From assembly GCA_903848465.1 (NCBI GenBank), contig CAINGK010000212.1, forward strand, positions 1 through 63,964: DNA of 63,964 nt. Reading direction: 5' to 3'. The notes beneath the pieces were generated by a model. It did no database searches. It saw only the letters and a list, made by a program, of their open reading frames with translations, and was not told the origin of the DNA. Below are positions 1 to 8,761 of this stretch, in pieces. The stretch comes from an uncultured Verrucomicrobiota bacterium (GTDB taxonomy: Bacteria; Verrucomicrobiota; Verrucomicrobiia; Verrucomicrobiales; Verrucomicrobiaceae). Numbering within the stretch: the first letter of the stretch is position 1; each line of letters begins with the position of its first letter. The position numbers and the translations under genes are program-made.

Positions 1-122
1 AACCCGCTGCGCACGACCTTCCAAGGCGTACTCAATCCCAAACCCATTGCAAACAAGTCGTTCTGATCCATCGCAAAACTTGCAGTCTCCAGCCCTGCTG
101 CGCCACCCGTTACCCATTCAAT
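1..122 (-). other. Possible frameshifted continuation of the outer-membrane protein gene
   Basis: This stretch lies directly downstream of the outer-membrane protein gene that stops at 118-120. One frame, which opens after a TGA at 123-125, stays open to the window edge and reads ...GGAAGLETASFAMDQND... then ...LFAMGLGLSTPW. This amphipathic pattern would fit a beta-barrel. Removing one A from the AA at 121-122 would join this frame to the upstream gene. It could equally be the start of another gene at an internal ATG. The edge of the window prevents a decision. Confidence 0.3.
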
Positions 123-771
123 TCAGCGACGCGGCATTTTTATACGCAAATTGCTGGGCAAGCAGATGCGAATAGCGGTCCTGACCAAGGGCAACCGCAG
201 AGTTCTGGTAGTCAATGCCGTCGAACGTGTAGGAAGTGGTGGTCGAGAACCGCGGCGACCAAGCGTAGCTGACATTGAAATTGTTGTAGCCATACAGGAA
301 TTGCCCGTTCCACAACGCGCTCGTGGCACCGTAGCCAAAAGCACTGTTGGGATTGGTCCCGTAGGTCAGGTAGAAATTGTTGCTCATCTTCAAGCGTTCG
401 GAAAACCGGTGCTCAACATTGAAGGTTGCACGACCATTGTAAAAGGTGCTGCCGTAAGTCGGTATCCCGTTGATGTATTGAAGGACGCTGCCCTCGAGAC
501 TGAAGCTGAAGGGCGTGGTCTGGTCGGCACGGGTATAGGACGTGCCTGCACCGATCTGGCCATACCATGACTGAATGTTGCTCAACTGGGATGAAGGTGC
601 CTTGTACTTCAGATAATCGTAACCGGAATTGGCACTCAACGAGAAAGTTAGCGGCTCCTCGGTTCTAAAATCCGCCGAATAATTCTGGATCGCTACCAAC
701 CCCTGTGCATGCACTGCAGCTGGACAAAGTGCAGCGACGACCAGAATCAGAATTGCCAGTTTTGAGCGCAT
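118..771 (-). CDS. Putative outer-membrane beta-barrel protein, possibly truncated
   Basis: The product has 217 residues. An N-terminal signal peptide (hydrophobic stretch about 5-20, cleavage near AVHAQG) is followed by alternating polar/aromatic stretches rich in Tyr, Ser, Asn and Phe (for example around NFYLTYGTNPN, QFLYGYNNFNVSY and FSTTTSYTFDG), typical of strands in an outer-membrane barrel. No enzyme motif is seen. The stop at 118-120 may be premature: a plausible continuation lies in another frame just downstream, so the gene could be frameshifted or contain a sequence error. The specific family is not recognised. The start ATG at 769-771 gives a normal signal peptide. Confidence 0.6.
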   Translation of the reverse strand: MRSKLAILILVVAALCPAAVHAQGLVAIQNYSADFRTEEPLTFSLSANSGYDYLKYKAPSSQLSNIQSWYGQIGAGTSYTRADQTTPFSFSLEGSVLQYINGIPTYGSTFYNGRATFNVEHRFSERLKMSNNFYLTYGTNPNSAFGYGATSALWNGQFLYGYNNFNVSYAWSPRFSTTTSYTFDGIDYQNSAVALGQDRYSHLLAQQFAYKNAASLN

Positions 772-825
772 GAAGTGGGAAACTATTCGAATGATCTGTG
801 GAGGGATTGCAGTCCTTTAAAAAGA

Positions 826-1398
826 TCACGGAATCGAGTTGGAAGGAGACACCGGGTTGGTAATGACCCTGGGTGGCAGCGGGCCAGATACTGGCGGCAT
901 GAGGAGAAACACTCCACGAATGCTTGATGGCACGAAGAAATCGTCGCTGCTTGGTGCTGGCGGCAGGATGGGGTTCTTGCCAGGATTCTTGCCGGGATTT
1001 TTTTCCGAGACAGTCACCGGACGTTCAATGTCACTTGGTGCCGCTGGTGTTGTCACTGCCAAGCCGGGAACGATCGAGCTGGCAGCATCTTTGATGACAC
1101 CTGCCATTTTGGGAGCCACCGAAACTGCGGTCTGCACGATTTGGCCTGCCAGTGTCGGATCTGCTTTGGAAGCGGTGATCGCCGCTTTCACAATATCAGA
1201 TGCACAGCCCTCGTTGATGACGAGTGCATCTTCCACAACCATGAGAACCTTAGAGGGGTCTTTTTCGACCGCGACCTTCACGTCATTGGAGATTTCCGTG
1301 CAGTTCGAAACCGATTGAGCCGAAGCAATCGAAGCGCATGCCAGCACGATTATGCAGGCAGAAGAACTCGCAATACGAGAAAAAGGGACAGCTTTCAT
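826..1398 (-). CDS. Exported hypothetical protein with a PGKN repeat
   Basis: The product has 190 residues with a clear signal peptide (hydrophobic core about 10-26, cleavage after IASAQ). The mature part has two cysteines spaced about 33 residues apart (SNCTE and EGCAS), which could form a disulfide. A helical middle follows (DIVKAAITASKADP), then a Pro/Asn-rich low-complexity tail with the repeat KNPGKNPGKNP. I do not recognise a domain. It resembles small exported proteins I associate with Verrucomicrobia, where a similar CASDIVKAA-type helix occurs; that is a recollection, not a search result. It sits just downstream of tRNA-Gly on the same strand. Confidence 0.55.
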   Translation of the reverse strand: MKAVPFSRIASSSACIIVLACASIASAQSVSNCTEISNDVKVAVEKDPSKVLMVVEDALVINEGCASDIVKAAITASKADPTLAGQIVQTAVSVAPKMAGVIKDAASSIVPGLAVTTPAAPSDIERPVTVSEKNPGKNPGKNPILPPAPSSDDFFVPSSIRGVFLLMPPVSGPLPPRVITNPVSPSNSIP

Positions 1399-1444
1399 AA
1401 ACGGCAGAAGGTTAATAGATGTACAGATGTTGTCGTGTCCTCAG

Positions 1445-1515
1445 AGCGGGTAGTGGGAATCGAACCCACATGGCCAGCGTGGAAGGCTGGAACTTTACCA
1501 CTAAGCTATACCCGC
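1445..1515 (-). tRNA. tRNA-Gly (anticodon TCC)
   Basis: Read on the minus strand, the 7-bp acceptor arms GCGGGTA and TACCCGC pair. The D arm is TAGCTTAGTGGTAAA. The anticodon stem CCAGC/GCTGG encloses the loop CTTCCAC, giving anticodon TCC (Gly). The T arm is GTGGGTTCGATTCCCAC. The discriminator base is T and no CCA is encoded. Confidence 0.95.
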
Positions 1516-1525
1516 AATTGAAGTT

Positions 1526-1555
1526 ATAATAACACGAAACATCTTACTGCCGCAA
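1526..1555 (-). promoter_or_regulatory. Probable sigma-70 promoter of tRNA-Gly
   Basis: On the minus strand, TTGCGG (1550-1555) is followed after 18 bp by TATTAT (1526-1531), about 10 bp before the 5' end of the tRNA. Both boxes are close to consensus and the spacing fits. Confidence 0.55.
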
Positions 1556-1751
1556 GATATTTTTAGAATTTAAAGCAATTTTTTGAAATTCTAGAATGCC
1601 TGATAAACTCAGAATGCTAGATTTTCAGTGGCGTCGCTTTTCAACTCCACCGATTCTTTAGCACTCAATAACGACCTGGCAAGCCTGTACTACAAAACGC
1701 TTTTCTCCTTCGCTGCGGACCGTGCCTGAAAGCTCCATGAAGCAGCCGCTT
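1556..1751. other. Intergenic region without a recognised gene
   Basis: An AT-richer gap between the tRNA promoter and the sulfatase 3' end. No convincing open frame, terminator with a T-tract or repeat was seen. Confidence 0.5.
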
Positions 1752-3197
1752 TCACTTCACCGCCGCTTTGTCACCGGCGTAATCTTCGCCATTGAGGCTG
1801 CGCGCCACGCTTTCGAGCCAGTCTTCGAGGTTTTTTTGCATTTCGGGCACGCGTTCGGGCTGTTCTGCCAGCAGGACCGTGCTCTCATCGGGGTCGCTGT
1901 TCAGATTGTACAGCTCCCAGGTCACCTCATGGGTCTTCCGGTTTTCGATCCGATGAAGTTTCCACGGCCAGTCCAGCCAGGCGGCATGCCCCGGAAACTC
2001 GGTGAGTGACACAGGCTCCCCAATGACCGCCGCATCCGGGCGCACTCGCGCCGGGTCAGCGGGCTCTTCACCCTTGGCCTGGGCCGCGAGCAATTCGTCC
2101 ATCCACGCTTTGGATGGCGTGCTGATGCCTTTTTGGCCTGAGTCCCAGAAGCCGATGGGGCGGGAGCGTTTCTGATCCTGGCCCGTCAGCAAGGGCATGA
2201 GGTCGATGCCATCCAGCGGCGGCTGCTTTTCCATGCTCACGCCTGCGATCTCTAGCACCGTGGGGTAGATGTCCGAGGTCACACAGGGAGCCTGGATGAC
2301 CTTGGGTTCATGAAATGCCGCTGGCCACTCCATCAAAGCGGGCACGGCCAACCCGCCTTCGTAGATCTGCCCTTTGAACCCCCGGCGGCCACCCGTGGAG
2401 CCGACCTTGGGCAGTGCGCCGTTGTCGCTGCAATACCACAAAAGTGTGTTGTCGCGCAGTTCGAGGTGCCGCAGTTCGGCCCTGAGCTTGCCAAAGGCGC
2501 GGTCCATGGCGGTGATCTCGCCATAAAACTGCTGCTGCTTTTCGGACAGACCCGCATACTGCGCCCGGTCTGACTCCAGCGCCTGGTGCGGATCATGCGG
2601 AGAGCCAAACCAGACCACCGCGAGAAAGCGCTGCTTCTTCTCCGCGCAGCGGCGGATGAATTTCAGCGCTTCATTCACCGTGATGTCGGAGCTGTCGCCC
2701 TGGAACTGGGTGGCCTGGCCCTGCACACTGAGCACCGGATCAAGGTCAAAGAAATTGGGCGAGGAAACCCATTCATCGAATCCGCTGGCCCCAGGGCTGA
2801 CGGGGCTGGCCTTTTGTACAGAACCGAGGGGCCATTTGCCGAAATGGCCCGTCGCATAACCTGCAGTTTTCAGCGCCTCGGCAATCGTGATTTCCTGCGG
2901 GCGCAGCGCATGCCCCCAGGAAAAGCAGCCAAAGCGGTTCGGCGTGCGTCCCGTGAGCACGCTGCCCCGCGTGGGCGAGCACACCGGCGCTGCGGCATGA
3001 AACTGGTCAAACCGCATCCCTTCCTTGGCCAGGGCGTCGAAATTCGGTGTCTTGAGATGCGGGTGCCCGTTGTAGGCCATGTCCCCCCAGCCTTGGTCAT
3101 CCGCCATCACCAGTACGATGTTTGGCGGATCGTCAGGCGCGGCCAAGCAAGCCATCTGGAACCCAAGAACACCGCATAGCAGCAAAATGCATTTCAT
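1752..3197 (-). CDS. Secreted type I sulfatase (arylsulfatase family)
   Basis: The product has 481 residues with a signal peptide (about 1-19). Sulfatases hydrolyse sulfate esters, here probably of sulfated polysaccharides in the periplasm or outside the cell. The metal-binding DD occurs in MADDQGWGD and the formylglycine signature in CSPTRGS (C-x-P-x-R), so it needs an anaerobic- or FGE-type maturase encoded elsewhere. A C-terminal metal site SDNGAL is present. In the motif normally written GKWHLG this protein has GKWPLG: the catalytic Lys is kept but the neighbouring active-site His is Pro, by one base relative to a His codon. Length is normal for the family. It is last in a run of five minus-strand genes. 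Confidence 0.9.
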   Translation of the reverse strand: MKCILLLCGVLGFQMACLAAPDDPPNIVLVMADDQGWGDMAYNGHPHLKTPNFDALAKEGMRFDQFHAAAPVCSPTRGSVLTGRTPNRFGCFSWGHALRPQEITIAEALKTAGYATGHFGKWPLGSVQKASPVSPGASGFDEWVSSPNFFDLDPVLSVQGQATQFQGDSSDITVNEALKFIRRCAEKKQRFLAVVWFGSPHDPHQALESDRAQYAGLSEKQQQFYGEITAMDRAFGKLRAELRHLELRDNTLLWYCSDNGALPKVGSTGGRRGFKGQIYEGGLAVPALMEWPAAFHEPKVIQAPCVTSDIYPTVLEIAGVSMEKQPPLDGIDLMPLLTGQDQKRSRPIGFWDSGQKGISTPSKAWMDELLAAQAKGEEPADPARVRPDAAVIGEPVSLTEFPGHAAWLDWPWKLHRIENRKTHEVTWELYNLNSDPDESTVLLAEQPERVPEMQKNLEDWLESVARSLNGEDYAGDKAAVK

Positions 3198-3241
3198 GGC
3201 ACCATGATAGCCATGTTCAGCGCCGGTCTGGAATCAAAAAA

Positions 3242-3730
3242 TCACAACCATTTCACTTCGTGTGAAAGCATCGTGTCATCATCAAAGGCAAACCGCCCCA
3301 TGAAACGCCGCCGTTCGACCAGCATCTGCGCCAGCCAGTGGATGTCATCAGCCCACATTTCGTCAAAGGGCAGCGCATCCAGTGAAGTCCAGAGCGGCAC
3401 CGCCTCGGGAGTTTCCACCGCCTCGCCCACATGCTGCGTGGCGACAAAGACATCCACGTGCATGCACAGACCATCCACAAACTGAAACCAAAGTTCACCG
3501 TGGTGGACGGGCTCCAGCGGAGTGACGCCGAGCTCCTCCTGCGTTTCGCGCACTGCACATTGCACCGAGGTTTCACCGGGATCCATCTTGCCGCCGGGTC
3601 CGTTGATCTTGCCCGCACCCAGGCCACGCTTTTTGCGGATGAGCAGCACTTCACGCTTGGCCTCATCAATGATGAACATGAGCGTCGCACGAACGCCGGG
3701 TTGCCAGGTTTGCCAGTCGGTGATCACCAT
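3242..3730 (-). CDS. NUDIX hydrolase, MTH1-like (8-oxo-dGTP diphosphatase type)
   Basis: The product has 162 residues. The NUDIX box is seen at about residues 45-68 (GPGGKMDPGET then REtQEELG), with the catalytic REXXEE glutamates present. GLGAGKINGPGGK and the C-terminal FDDDTMLSHEV resemble the eukaryotic MTH1 arrangement more than E. coli MutT, so removal of oxidised purine nucleotides is the best guess. Other nucleoside di- or triphosphate substrates are possible. It starts 3 bp after the DUF502 stop and is probably cotranscribed with it. Confidence 0.85.
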   Translation of the reverse strand: MVITDWQTWQPGVRATLMFIIDEAKREVLLIRKKRGLGAGKINGPGGKMDPGETSVQCAVRETQEELGVTPLEPVHHGELWFQFVDGLCMHVDVFVATQHVGEAVETPEAVPLWTSLDALPFDEMWADDIHWLAQMLVERRRFMGRFAFDDDTMLSHEVKWL

Positions 3731-3733
3731 GAA

Positions 3734-4630
3734 TCAGCGTTTCTTCCACGGCAGAGCACGCAGCCAACGCTTGCCGCTCTTGATGTCCATGGACTGGGCG
3801 AGGATCTCGGTGTCTCCCGCGTCAAAGTCCTCCGCGCGCGGCAGACCGGCAGGCAGATCGAACACGGGTTCAGGCACCGGCAGCGTCTCGGGCAGAGATG
3901 CCGCCACAGTTTTTTGATTCAGCGGTGCCATGGAGTTCAGCGGCGAGACCAATCCACCGGAGATGATCATCTTCATCGCCTCTTCAATGGTGATCGGCGC
4001 ATCCGAGATCTTTTCCGATTCCACCACGAGGAGAATGCCAGTCATCGGGCTGGGAGCCGTGGGCAGCAGGACGCAGGTCATCGCCTTACCAGACTGTGGA
4101 TCACAGTACTGGCCGGTGGCAAAGCCGATCATGCGCATGCCGGGGACGGGATAGTCGATGTAAACGACCCGCTTGAAGTTCTGCTTTGTGCCCCCCAGGC
4201 TGCGGAAGGCGTCAATCACCTGCTTGAGCGGTCGGTAAATGACCGCCACCAGGGGAATGCGCAGCAGCAGTTTATCGACAGCCGTGACAATATGCACGCC
4301 GATCACGTTCGTGGCCATGAGGCCAAGACCCAAAATGGCCAGCACCGAAAACAGGAAGCCAATGAAGTTGGTGAGGCTTTCCAGCTTCGGGTCTTCAATG
4401 TTCAGCAGCGGCTGTTCGGAGAATTCGTTGATGAGATTCACCGCCTGCGCCAGCACCGGCTTGCTCCAGGCGTGCAGCAGGTCGTAAACAAAGGATAAAA
4501 TCCAGAACGTGATGATCAGCGGCAGCGCCAGCGCCAGTCCGGCCAGGAACTTGTTCCGCAACCACACGCCCCACCCTTTCGGCGCATGCACCTCGGGTGT
4601 TGGAATCGTGCTAGGGGGATCAAGCGCCAT
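3734..4630 (-). CDS. DUF502 family integral membrane protein
   Basis: The product has 298 residues. Two transmembrane segments lie near residues 28-52 (FLAGLALALPLIITFWI) and 90-115 (FLFSVLAILGLGLMATNVIG), followed by the family-typical stretch RIPLVAVIYRPLKQVIDAF and a soluble beta-rich domain containing TCVLLPTAPSPMTG. These are hallmarks of the DUF502 family, whose function is unknown. The Pro-rich N-terminus and a C-terminal cytosolic tail of about 70 residues vary between members. It lies between sucB (77 bp upstream) and the NUDIX gene (3 bp downstream). Confidence 0.85.
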   Translation of the reverse strand: MALDPPSTIPTPEVHAPKGWGVWLRNKFLAGLALALPLIITFWILSFVYDLLHAWSKPVLAQAVNLINEFSEQPLLNIEDPKLESLTNFIGFLFSVLAILGLGLMATNVIGVHIVTAVDKLLLRIPLVAVIYRPLKQVIDAFRSLGGTKQNFKRVVYIDYPVPGMRMIGFATGQYCDPQSGKAMTCVLLPTAPSPMTGILLVVESEKISDAPITIEEAMKMIISGGLVSPLNSMAPLNQKTVAASLPETLPVPEPVFDLPAGLPRAEDFDAGDTEILAQSMDIKSGKRWLRALPWKKR

Positions 4631-4707
4631 TTAGTACAGCTTCAATGTGAAGATGAGAACGTCTGGTGCCAGCTTTGTTCAGCAATAATCTGCACTCTTG
4701 CAGAACA

Positions 4708-5811
4708 TTACGCTCCCACCAGCATGCGCGCCGGATTTTCGATGCAGTCTTTGATGCGAATCAAGAACGACACGGCTTCCTTGCCATCGACCACGCGGTG
4801 ATCGTAGCTCAGGGCGAGGTACATCATCGGACGGATGACCACCTGGCCATCCACAGCCACCGGGCGCTGCTGGATGCTGTGCATGCCGAGAATCGCACTT
4901 TGCGGCGGGTTGATGATCGGGGTGCTGAGCAGCGAGCCGTACACGCCGCCGTTGGAGATGGTAAAAACGCCACCGGTCAGGTCACTGACCTGGATCTTGC
5001 CCTCTTTGGACTTGGCCGCGTAGCCGAGGATGTCTTTTTCGAGTTCCGCGAAGCTTTTCTGGTCGGCATCACGCAGCACCGGCACGATCAGGCCGCGCTC
5101 GGTTCCCACGGCGACGCCGATGTCGAAGAAGTGGTTTTGGACGATTTCCTCACCATCAACACGCACGTTGACCTGCGGCACCGCCTTGAGGGCTTCGACC
5201 ACGGCCTTGATGAAGAAGCTCATGAAGCCGAGCTTCACGCCGTTCTTCGCCACAAAGCTGTCCTGCAGCTTTGACCGCAGAGACATGACGTTGCTCATGT
5301 CGCATTCGTTGAAGGTGGTCAGGATGGCGGCGGTGCGCTGGGCCGTGACGAGCTGGTCGGCGATCTTTCTGCGCAGCGGGCTCATCTTCTTGCGCGTGAC
5401 GCGGCCTTCGGGTGCGGCCTTGGCTGCCGGGGCAGGCTCGGGCTTTGGTGCCACCTTGGCCTCGGGGGCTTTGGCAGGCTTTTCCGCCTCGACCTTGGCC
5501 GCTGGGGCAGGTGCAGCAGCAGCAGCAGCGGCTGGCGCAGGCTTCGGAGCTTCGGCCTTCGCAGCGGGTGTGGCAGCGCTTTCGTAGATCTGGCCCACTA
5601 CGGCACCGACCTCGACATCTTCACCGGCCTGTTTGCCGATGTGCAGCGCACCACTGGTTTCAGCGGTGACTTCAGCAGCGACCTTGTCGGTTTCGAGCGT
5701 GAGCAGGATGTCGCCAGTTTTGACGTGGTCACCTTCTTTGAAGTGCCATTTAGCAATCTGACCACCGGCGACGGATTCGCCGAGTGCGGGTATTTTGATG
5801 TCTGAGGGCAT
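4708..5811 (-). CDS. sucB: 2-oxoglutarate dehydrogenase E2, dihydrolipoyl succinyltransferase
   Basis: The product has 367 residues. E2 transfers the succinyl group from E1 to CoA in the TCA cycle. The lipoyl domain spans about 1-75 with the lipoylated lysine in ETDKV. A long Ala/Pro/Lys linker runs from about 80 to 130. The catalytic core starts near KKMSPLRRKIADQL and ends with the active-site motif YDHRVVDG. NECDMSNVMSLR and LGFMSFFIKAVVEALK match SucB rather than pyruvate E2. The peripheral-subunit (E3-binding) domain normally between linker and core is missing; only EGRVTRKK remains. It lies 36 bp downstream of sucA, so the two are probably cotranscribed. Confidence 0.95.
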   Translation of the reverse strand: MPSDIKIPALGESVAGGQIAKWHFKEGDHVKTGDILLTLETDKVAAEVTAETSGALHIGKQAGEDVEVGAVVGQIYESAATPAAKAEAPKPAPAAAAAAAPAPAAKVEAEKPAKAPEAKVAPKPEPAPAAKAAPEGRVTRKKMSPLRRKIADQLVTAQRTAAILTTFNECDMSNVMSLRSKLQDSFVAKNGVKLGFMSFFIKAVVEALKAVPQVNVRVDGEEIVQNHFFDIGVAVGTERGLIVPVLRDADQKSFAELEKDILGYAAKSKEGKIQVSDLTGGVFTISNGGVYGSLLSTPIINPPQSAILGMHSIQQRPVAVDGQVVIRPMMYLALSYDHRVVDGKEAVSFLIRIKDCIENPARMLVGA

Positions 5812-5847
5812 GACGGGATGTTTGTAAAAAATCTTGTTCTGGAGGGA

Positions 5848-8613
5848 TCACACGCTGAAGGCCGACTCGACCAGCTTTTCCTGTTCGAGGGTGTGGATGG
5901 CCTTGGAGCCAGCAGCGGGGCTGGAACTGCGCTCGCGGCCAGAGTAGCGCAGCTTGTGGTTGGAGAGCTCTTCGAGGCGCGGACGGATGTAATAGAAGGC
6001 ACCCATGTTGCGCGGCTCCTCCTGGCACCAGATCCACTTCTTCTGCGCCCGTGGATACTTGGCCACGATTTCCTTCAGCATCTCGTAGTTCAGCGGGTAC
6101 AACTGCTCAATGCGGATGATGGCGGCGTTTTTGATTTCGTTCTCTTCGCGGAAAGCGAGCAGGTCATAATAGACCTTACCGCTGCAAAGAATCAGACGTG
6201 TGATGCGCTCTGGCGCGGCCTGCAATTGGTCGTCATCCAGCACTTCCTTGAAGGTCGTGCCCTCGGCCATCTCGCTGAGCTTGGAGACGCACTTCGGGTG
6301 CCGCAGCAGGCTCTTGGGCGTCATCACGATCAGCGGCTTGCGCGTGCTGCGCTTGATCTGGCGGCGCAGGGCGTGGTAATACTGCGCAGGGGTGGTGAAA
6401 TTGCACACCTGCATGTTGCCGCCGGCGCAGAGCTGGAGGAAGCGCTCAAGGCGGGCGCTGGAATGCTCCGGCCCCTGGCCTTCGTAACCGTGTGGCAGCA
6501 GCAGCGTGATGTGGCTGGGGCGCTGCCATTTGCTTTCCGCACTGGCAATGAATTGGTCGATGATGACCTGCGCACCGTTCACGAAGTCGCCAAACTGCGC
6601 CTCCCAGCAAACGAGCAGATTGCTGGTGAGGAGCGAGTAGCCGTAATCAAAGCCCAAGACAGCCGCTTCGGAGAGCAAGCTGTTGTACACGCAGTACCGG
6701 CCCTGTTCCGCCGCCAGATTGTTCAGCGGGATGTGGCGCTCGCGCGTCTGCGAATCATAAAACACACTGTGGCGCTGGCTGAAAGTACCGCGCCGCACAT
6801 CCTGACCGCTCAGGCGCACGCCATGACCTTCGGTGAGCAGCGTGCCAAACGCCAGGGACTCCGCATAGGCCCAGTCGATGCCTTCACCGGCCTCGATGGC
6901 CTTCTTGCGCGCCGCGAGGAAGCGCTTGGCAATCGTTGGATGCAGGTTGAATTCCTCCGGCACCTCCAGCAGGCGCTGGCCGATCTTTTGCAGCGTCTCC
7001 AGCTTCACGCCCGTTTTCACCGGCGCATAATCATAGGCAGGCTGCGGCATCGCCATGCTGCCTTCGAAGGGGTTGCCCCCATCGGCGTTCTTGTCGCGCG
7101 TCGCCAGGGTCGTGATGCCCTGCTCGAGATCGTCATCCAGCTCGCGCTGCAATGCAGAGGATCCGGCTTCGTCCAGCACGCCAGCTGTAGCCAGATCAAG
7201 GCGGAACAGCGTCGCGGTGGACGGATGCTCGGCAATCGCACGCGCCATGTTCGGCTGCGTGAAGCCAGGTTCGTCGGTTTCATTGTGGCCGTAACGACGG
7301 TAGCACACGATGTCGATGATCACGTCGCGCGCAAAAGTCTGGCGGAATTCAAACGCGAGCCGCGTCGCATTCATCACTTCCAGCGGGCAGTCCCCGTTCA
7401 CATGGAAGACGGGCGCTTCGATCATCTTGGCCACGTCCGTACAGTAGTCCGAGCTGCGGGCGTCTTCCGGCATCGTCGTGAAACCGATCTGGTTATTCAC
7501 GATGATATGGATCGTGCCGCCCGTGCGGTAGCCGGGAAGCTGCGAGAGGTTCAGCACTTCGGCCACCAGGCCCTGGCCGGCAAAGGCCGCATCACCATGG
7601 ATGAGCACGGGGATGACCTTTTTGCGCTCCTTCGTGTCATTCAGCGCACGCTGGCGGGCGCGTGCCATGCCTTCCACCACAGGGTCCACGGCTTCGAGAT
7701 GGCTCGGATTTGGCGCGAGCATCACCCCGATCGACTCCCCGCCGCTGGTGTGGCGCACGGTTTCAAAGCCTAGGTGGTACTTCACATCCCCGTCACCGGA
7801 GACCATGTTGGGCACGTAGTTCTCGCTGAACTCATAAAAGAGGTACTCCAGCGGCTTGCGCAGGAAATTCGCCAGCACGCTCAGGCGGCCGCGATGCGCC
7901 ATGCCCAGAATGATTTCCTTGCCGCCAGCGGCAGGCATGGCTTCAAGGATGGTCTCCAACGCCACCAGCATCGACTCCCCTCCCTCGACGGAGAAGCGCT
8001 TCTGGCCCACGAAACGACGGTGCAGGAAGCGCTCAAACGATTCCGCCTCCAGCAGCCAGCGCAGCGCGCTGAGCTGGTCTTTGGCCAGCGGTTTGGCATC
8101 CAGGTCACGCCCTTCGATCCGCTCCAGCAGCCAGGCACGCACCTCAGGGTGGTGGATGTGCATGAACTCAAAGCCCGTCTTGCCGCAGTAATTGCGCTGC
8201 AACTCCGCCAGCATCGTCTTCAGCTTCATCGACTGGCCGTTGCGGAACAGGTGCGTCTGCACGTCCTCCTCCAACTCGTCAGGGGTGAATCCCAGGCCTG
8301 CCAGGGTCAGCGATGGCACTTCCGGCGCTTCCTTGTCCAGCGGGTCCAGGTGAGCAGCGGTGTGGCCGAGCGCGCGGAAGTTTTGCAGGGCGTTCGACAC
8401 GCGCATGCGGAAATTCAGCGTCTTCTCCGAAAGCGGCGCGCCGTCGCCTTTCGCGGCTTCATCACCTTTCGTCGCGAGCCGGGCCATGCCCAGCTCGAAA
8501 CCTTCAAAAAACGACGACCAAAGCGGTTCGACGGAACCGGAATCTTTTTTCCAGTCCGCATACTTGGACTCAAGGAAATCCGCGTTAGCGCGGTACGGCA
8601 ATGTAGCACTCAT
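5848..8613 (-). CDS. sucA: 2-oxoglutarate dehydrogenase E1 component
   Basis: The product has 921 residues from the chosen start. It is the thiamine-diphosphate-dependent decarboxylase of the 2-oxoglutarate dehydrogenase complex. The N-terminus NADFLESKYADWKKD and VEPLWSSFFEG is typical of E1o. Also seen are the ThDP region (LIHGDAAFAGQGLV and NNQIGFTT), RYGHNETDEP, and the C-terminal transketolase-like part (HGYEGQGPEHSSAR). A longer frame continues upstream to 8805, but its extra 64 residues look non-coding and overlap the divergent MocR control region. MSATLPYRAN (ATG at 8611-8613) aligns with the family start. No Shine-Dalgarno is seen; the leader holds a run of eight C. Confidence 0.95.
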   Translation of the reverse strand: MSATLPYRANADFLESKYADWKKDSGSVEPLWSSFFEGFELGMARLATKGDEAAKGDGAPLSEKTLNFRMRVSNALQNFRALGHTAAHLDPLDKEAPEVPSLTLAGLGFTPDELEEDVQTHLFRNGQSMKLKTMLAELQRNYCGKTGFEFMHIHHPEVRAWLLERIEGRDLDAKPLAKDQLSALRWLLEAESFERFLHRRFVGQKRFSVEGGESMLVALETILEAMPAAGGKEIILGMAHRGRLSVLANFLRKPLEYLFYEFSENYVPNMVSGDGDVKYHLGFETVRHTSGGESIGVMLAPNPSHLEAVDPVVEGMARARQRALNDTKERKKVIPVLIHGDAAFAGQGLVAEVLNLSQLPGYRTGGTIHIIVNNQIGFTTMPEDARSSDYCTDVAKMIEAPVFHVNGDCPLEVMNATRLAFEFRQTFARDVIIDIVCYRRYGHNETDEPGFTQPNMARAIAEHPSTATLFRLDLATAGVLDEAGSSALQRELDDDLEQGITTLATRDKNADGGNPFEGSMAMPQPAYDYAPVKTGVKLETLQKIGQRLLEVPEEFNLHPTIAKRFLAARKKAIEAGEGIDWAYAESLAFGTLLTEGHGVRLSGQDVRRGTFSQRHSVFYDSQTRERHIPLNNLAAEQGRYCVYNSLLSEAAVLGFDYGYSLLTSNLLVCWEAQFGDFVNGAQVIIDQFIASAESKWQRPSHITLLLPHGYEGQGPEHSSARLERFLQLCAGGNMQVCNFTTPAQYYHALRRQIKRSTRKPLIVMTPKSLLRHPKCVSKLSEMAEGTTFKEVLDDDQLQAAPERITRLILCSGKVYYDLLAFREENEIKNAAIIRIEQLYPLNYEMLKEIVAKYPRAQKKWIWCQEEPRNMGAFYYIRPRLEELSNHKLRYSGRERSSSPAAGSKAIHTLEQEKLVESAFSV

Positions 8614-8761
8614 GTGGGGGGGGCGAGCAGAATGCTCCCATTCGTTACGAGTGCAAATGCGGAAAGGCACATTTCCAGCCATTTTTGCGGGTAGTCCCCC
8701 ATCCCTTGCGCAGGCTAGCCCCTGTTTTGATCCCCTTCCCGACCCACCCTTCCCCAAAAAA

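Noticed and set aside
5818..7773. A 651-codon open frame on the plus strand opposite sucA
   Set aside because: It is antisense to a well-conserved gene, its translation is rich in Arg/His/Ala without any motif, and such long shadow frames are common in GC-rich DNA.
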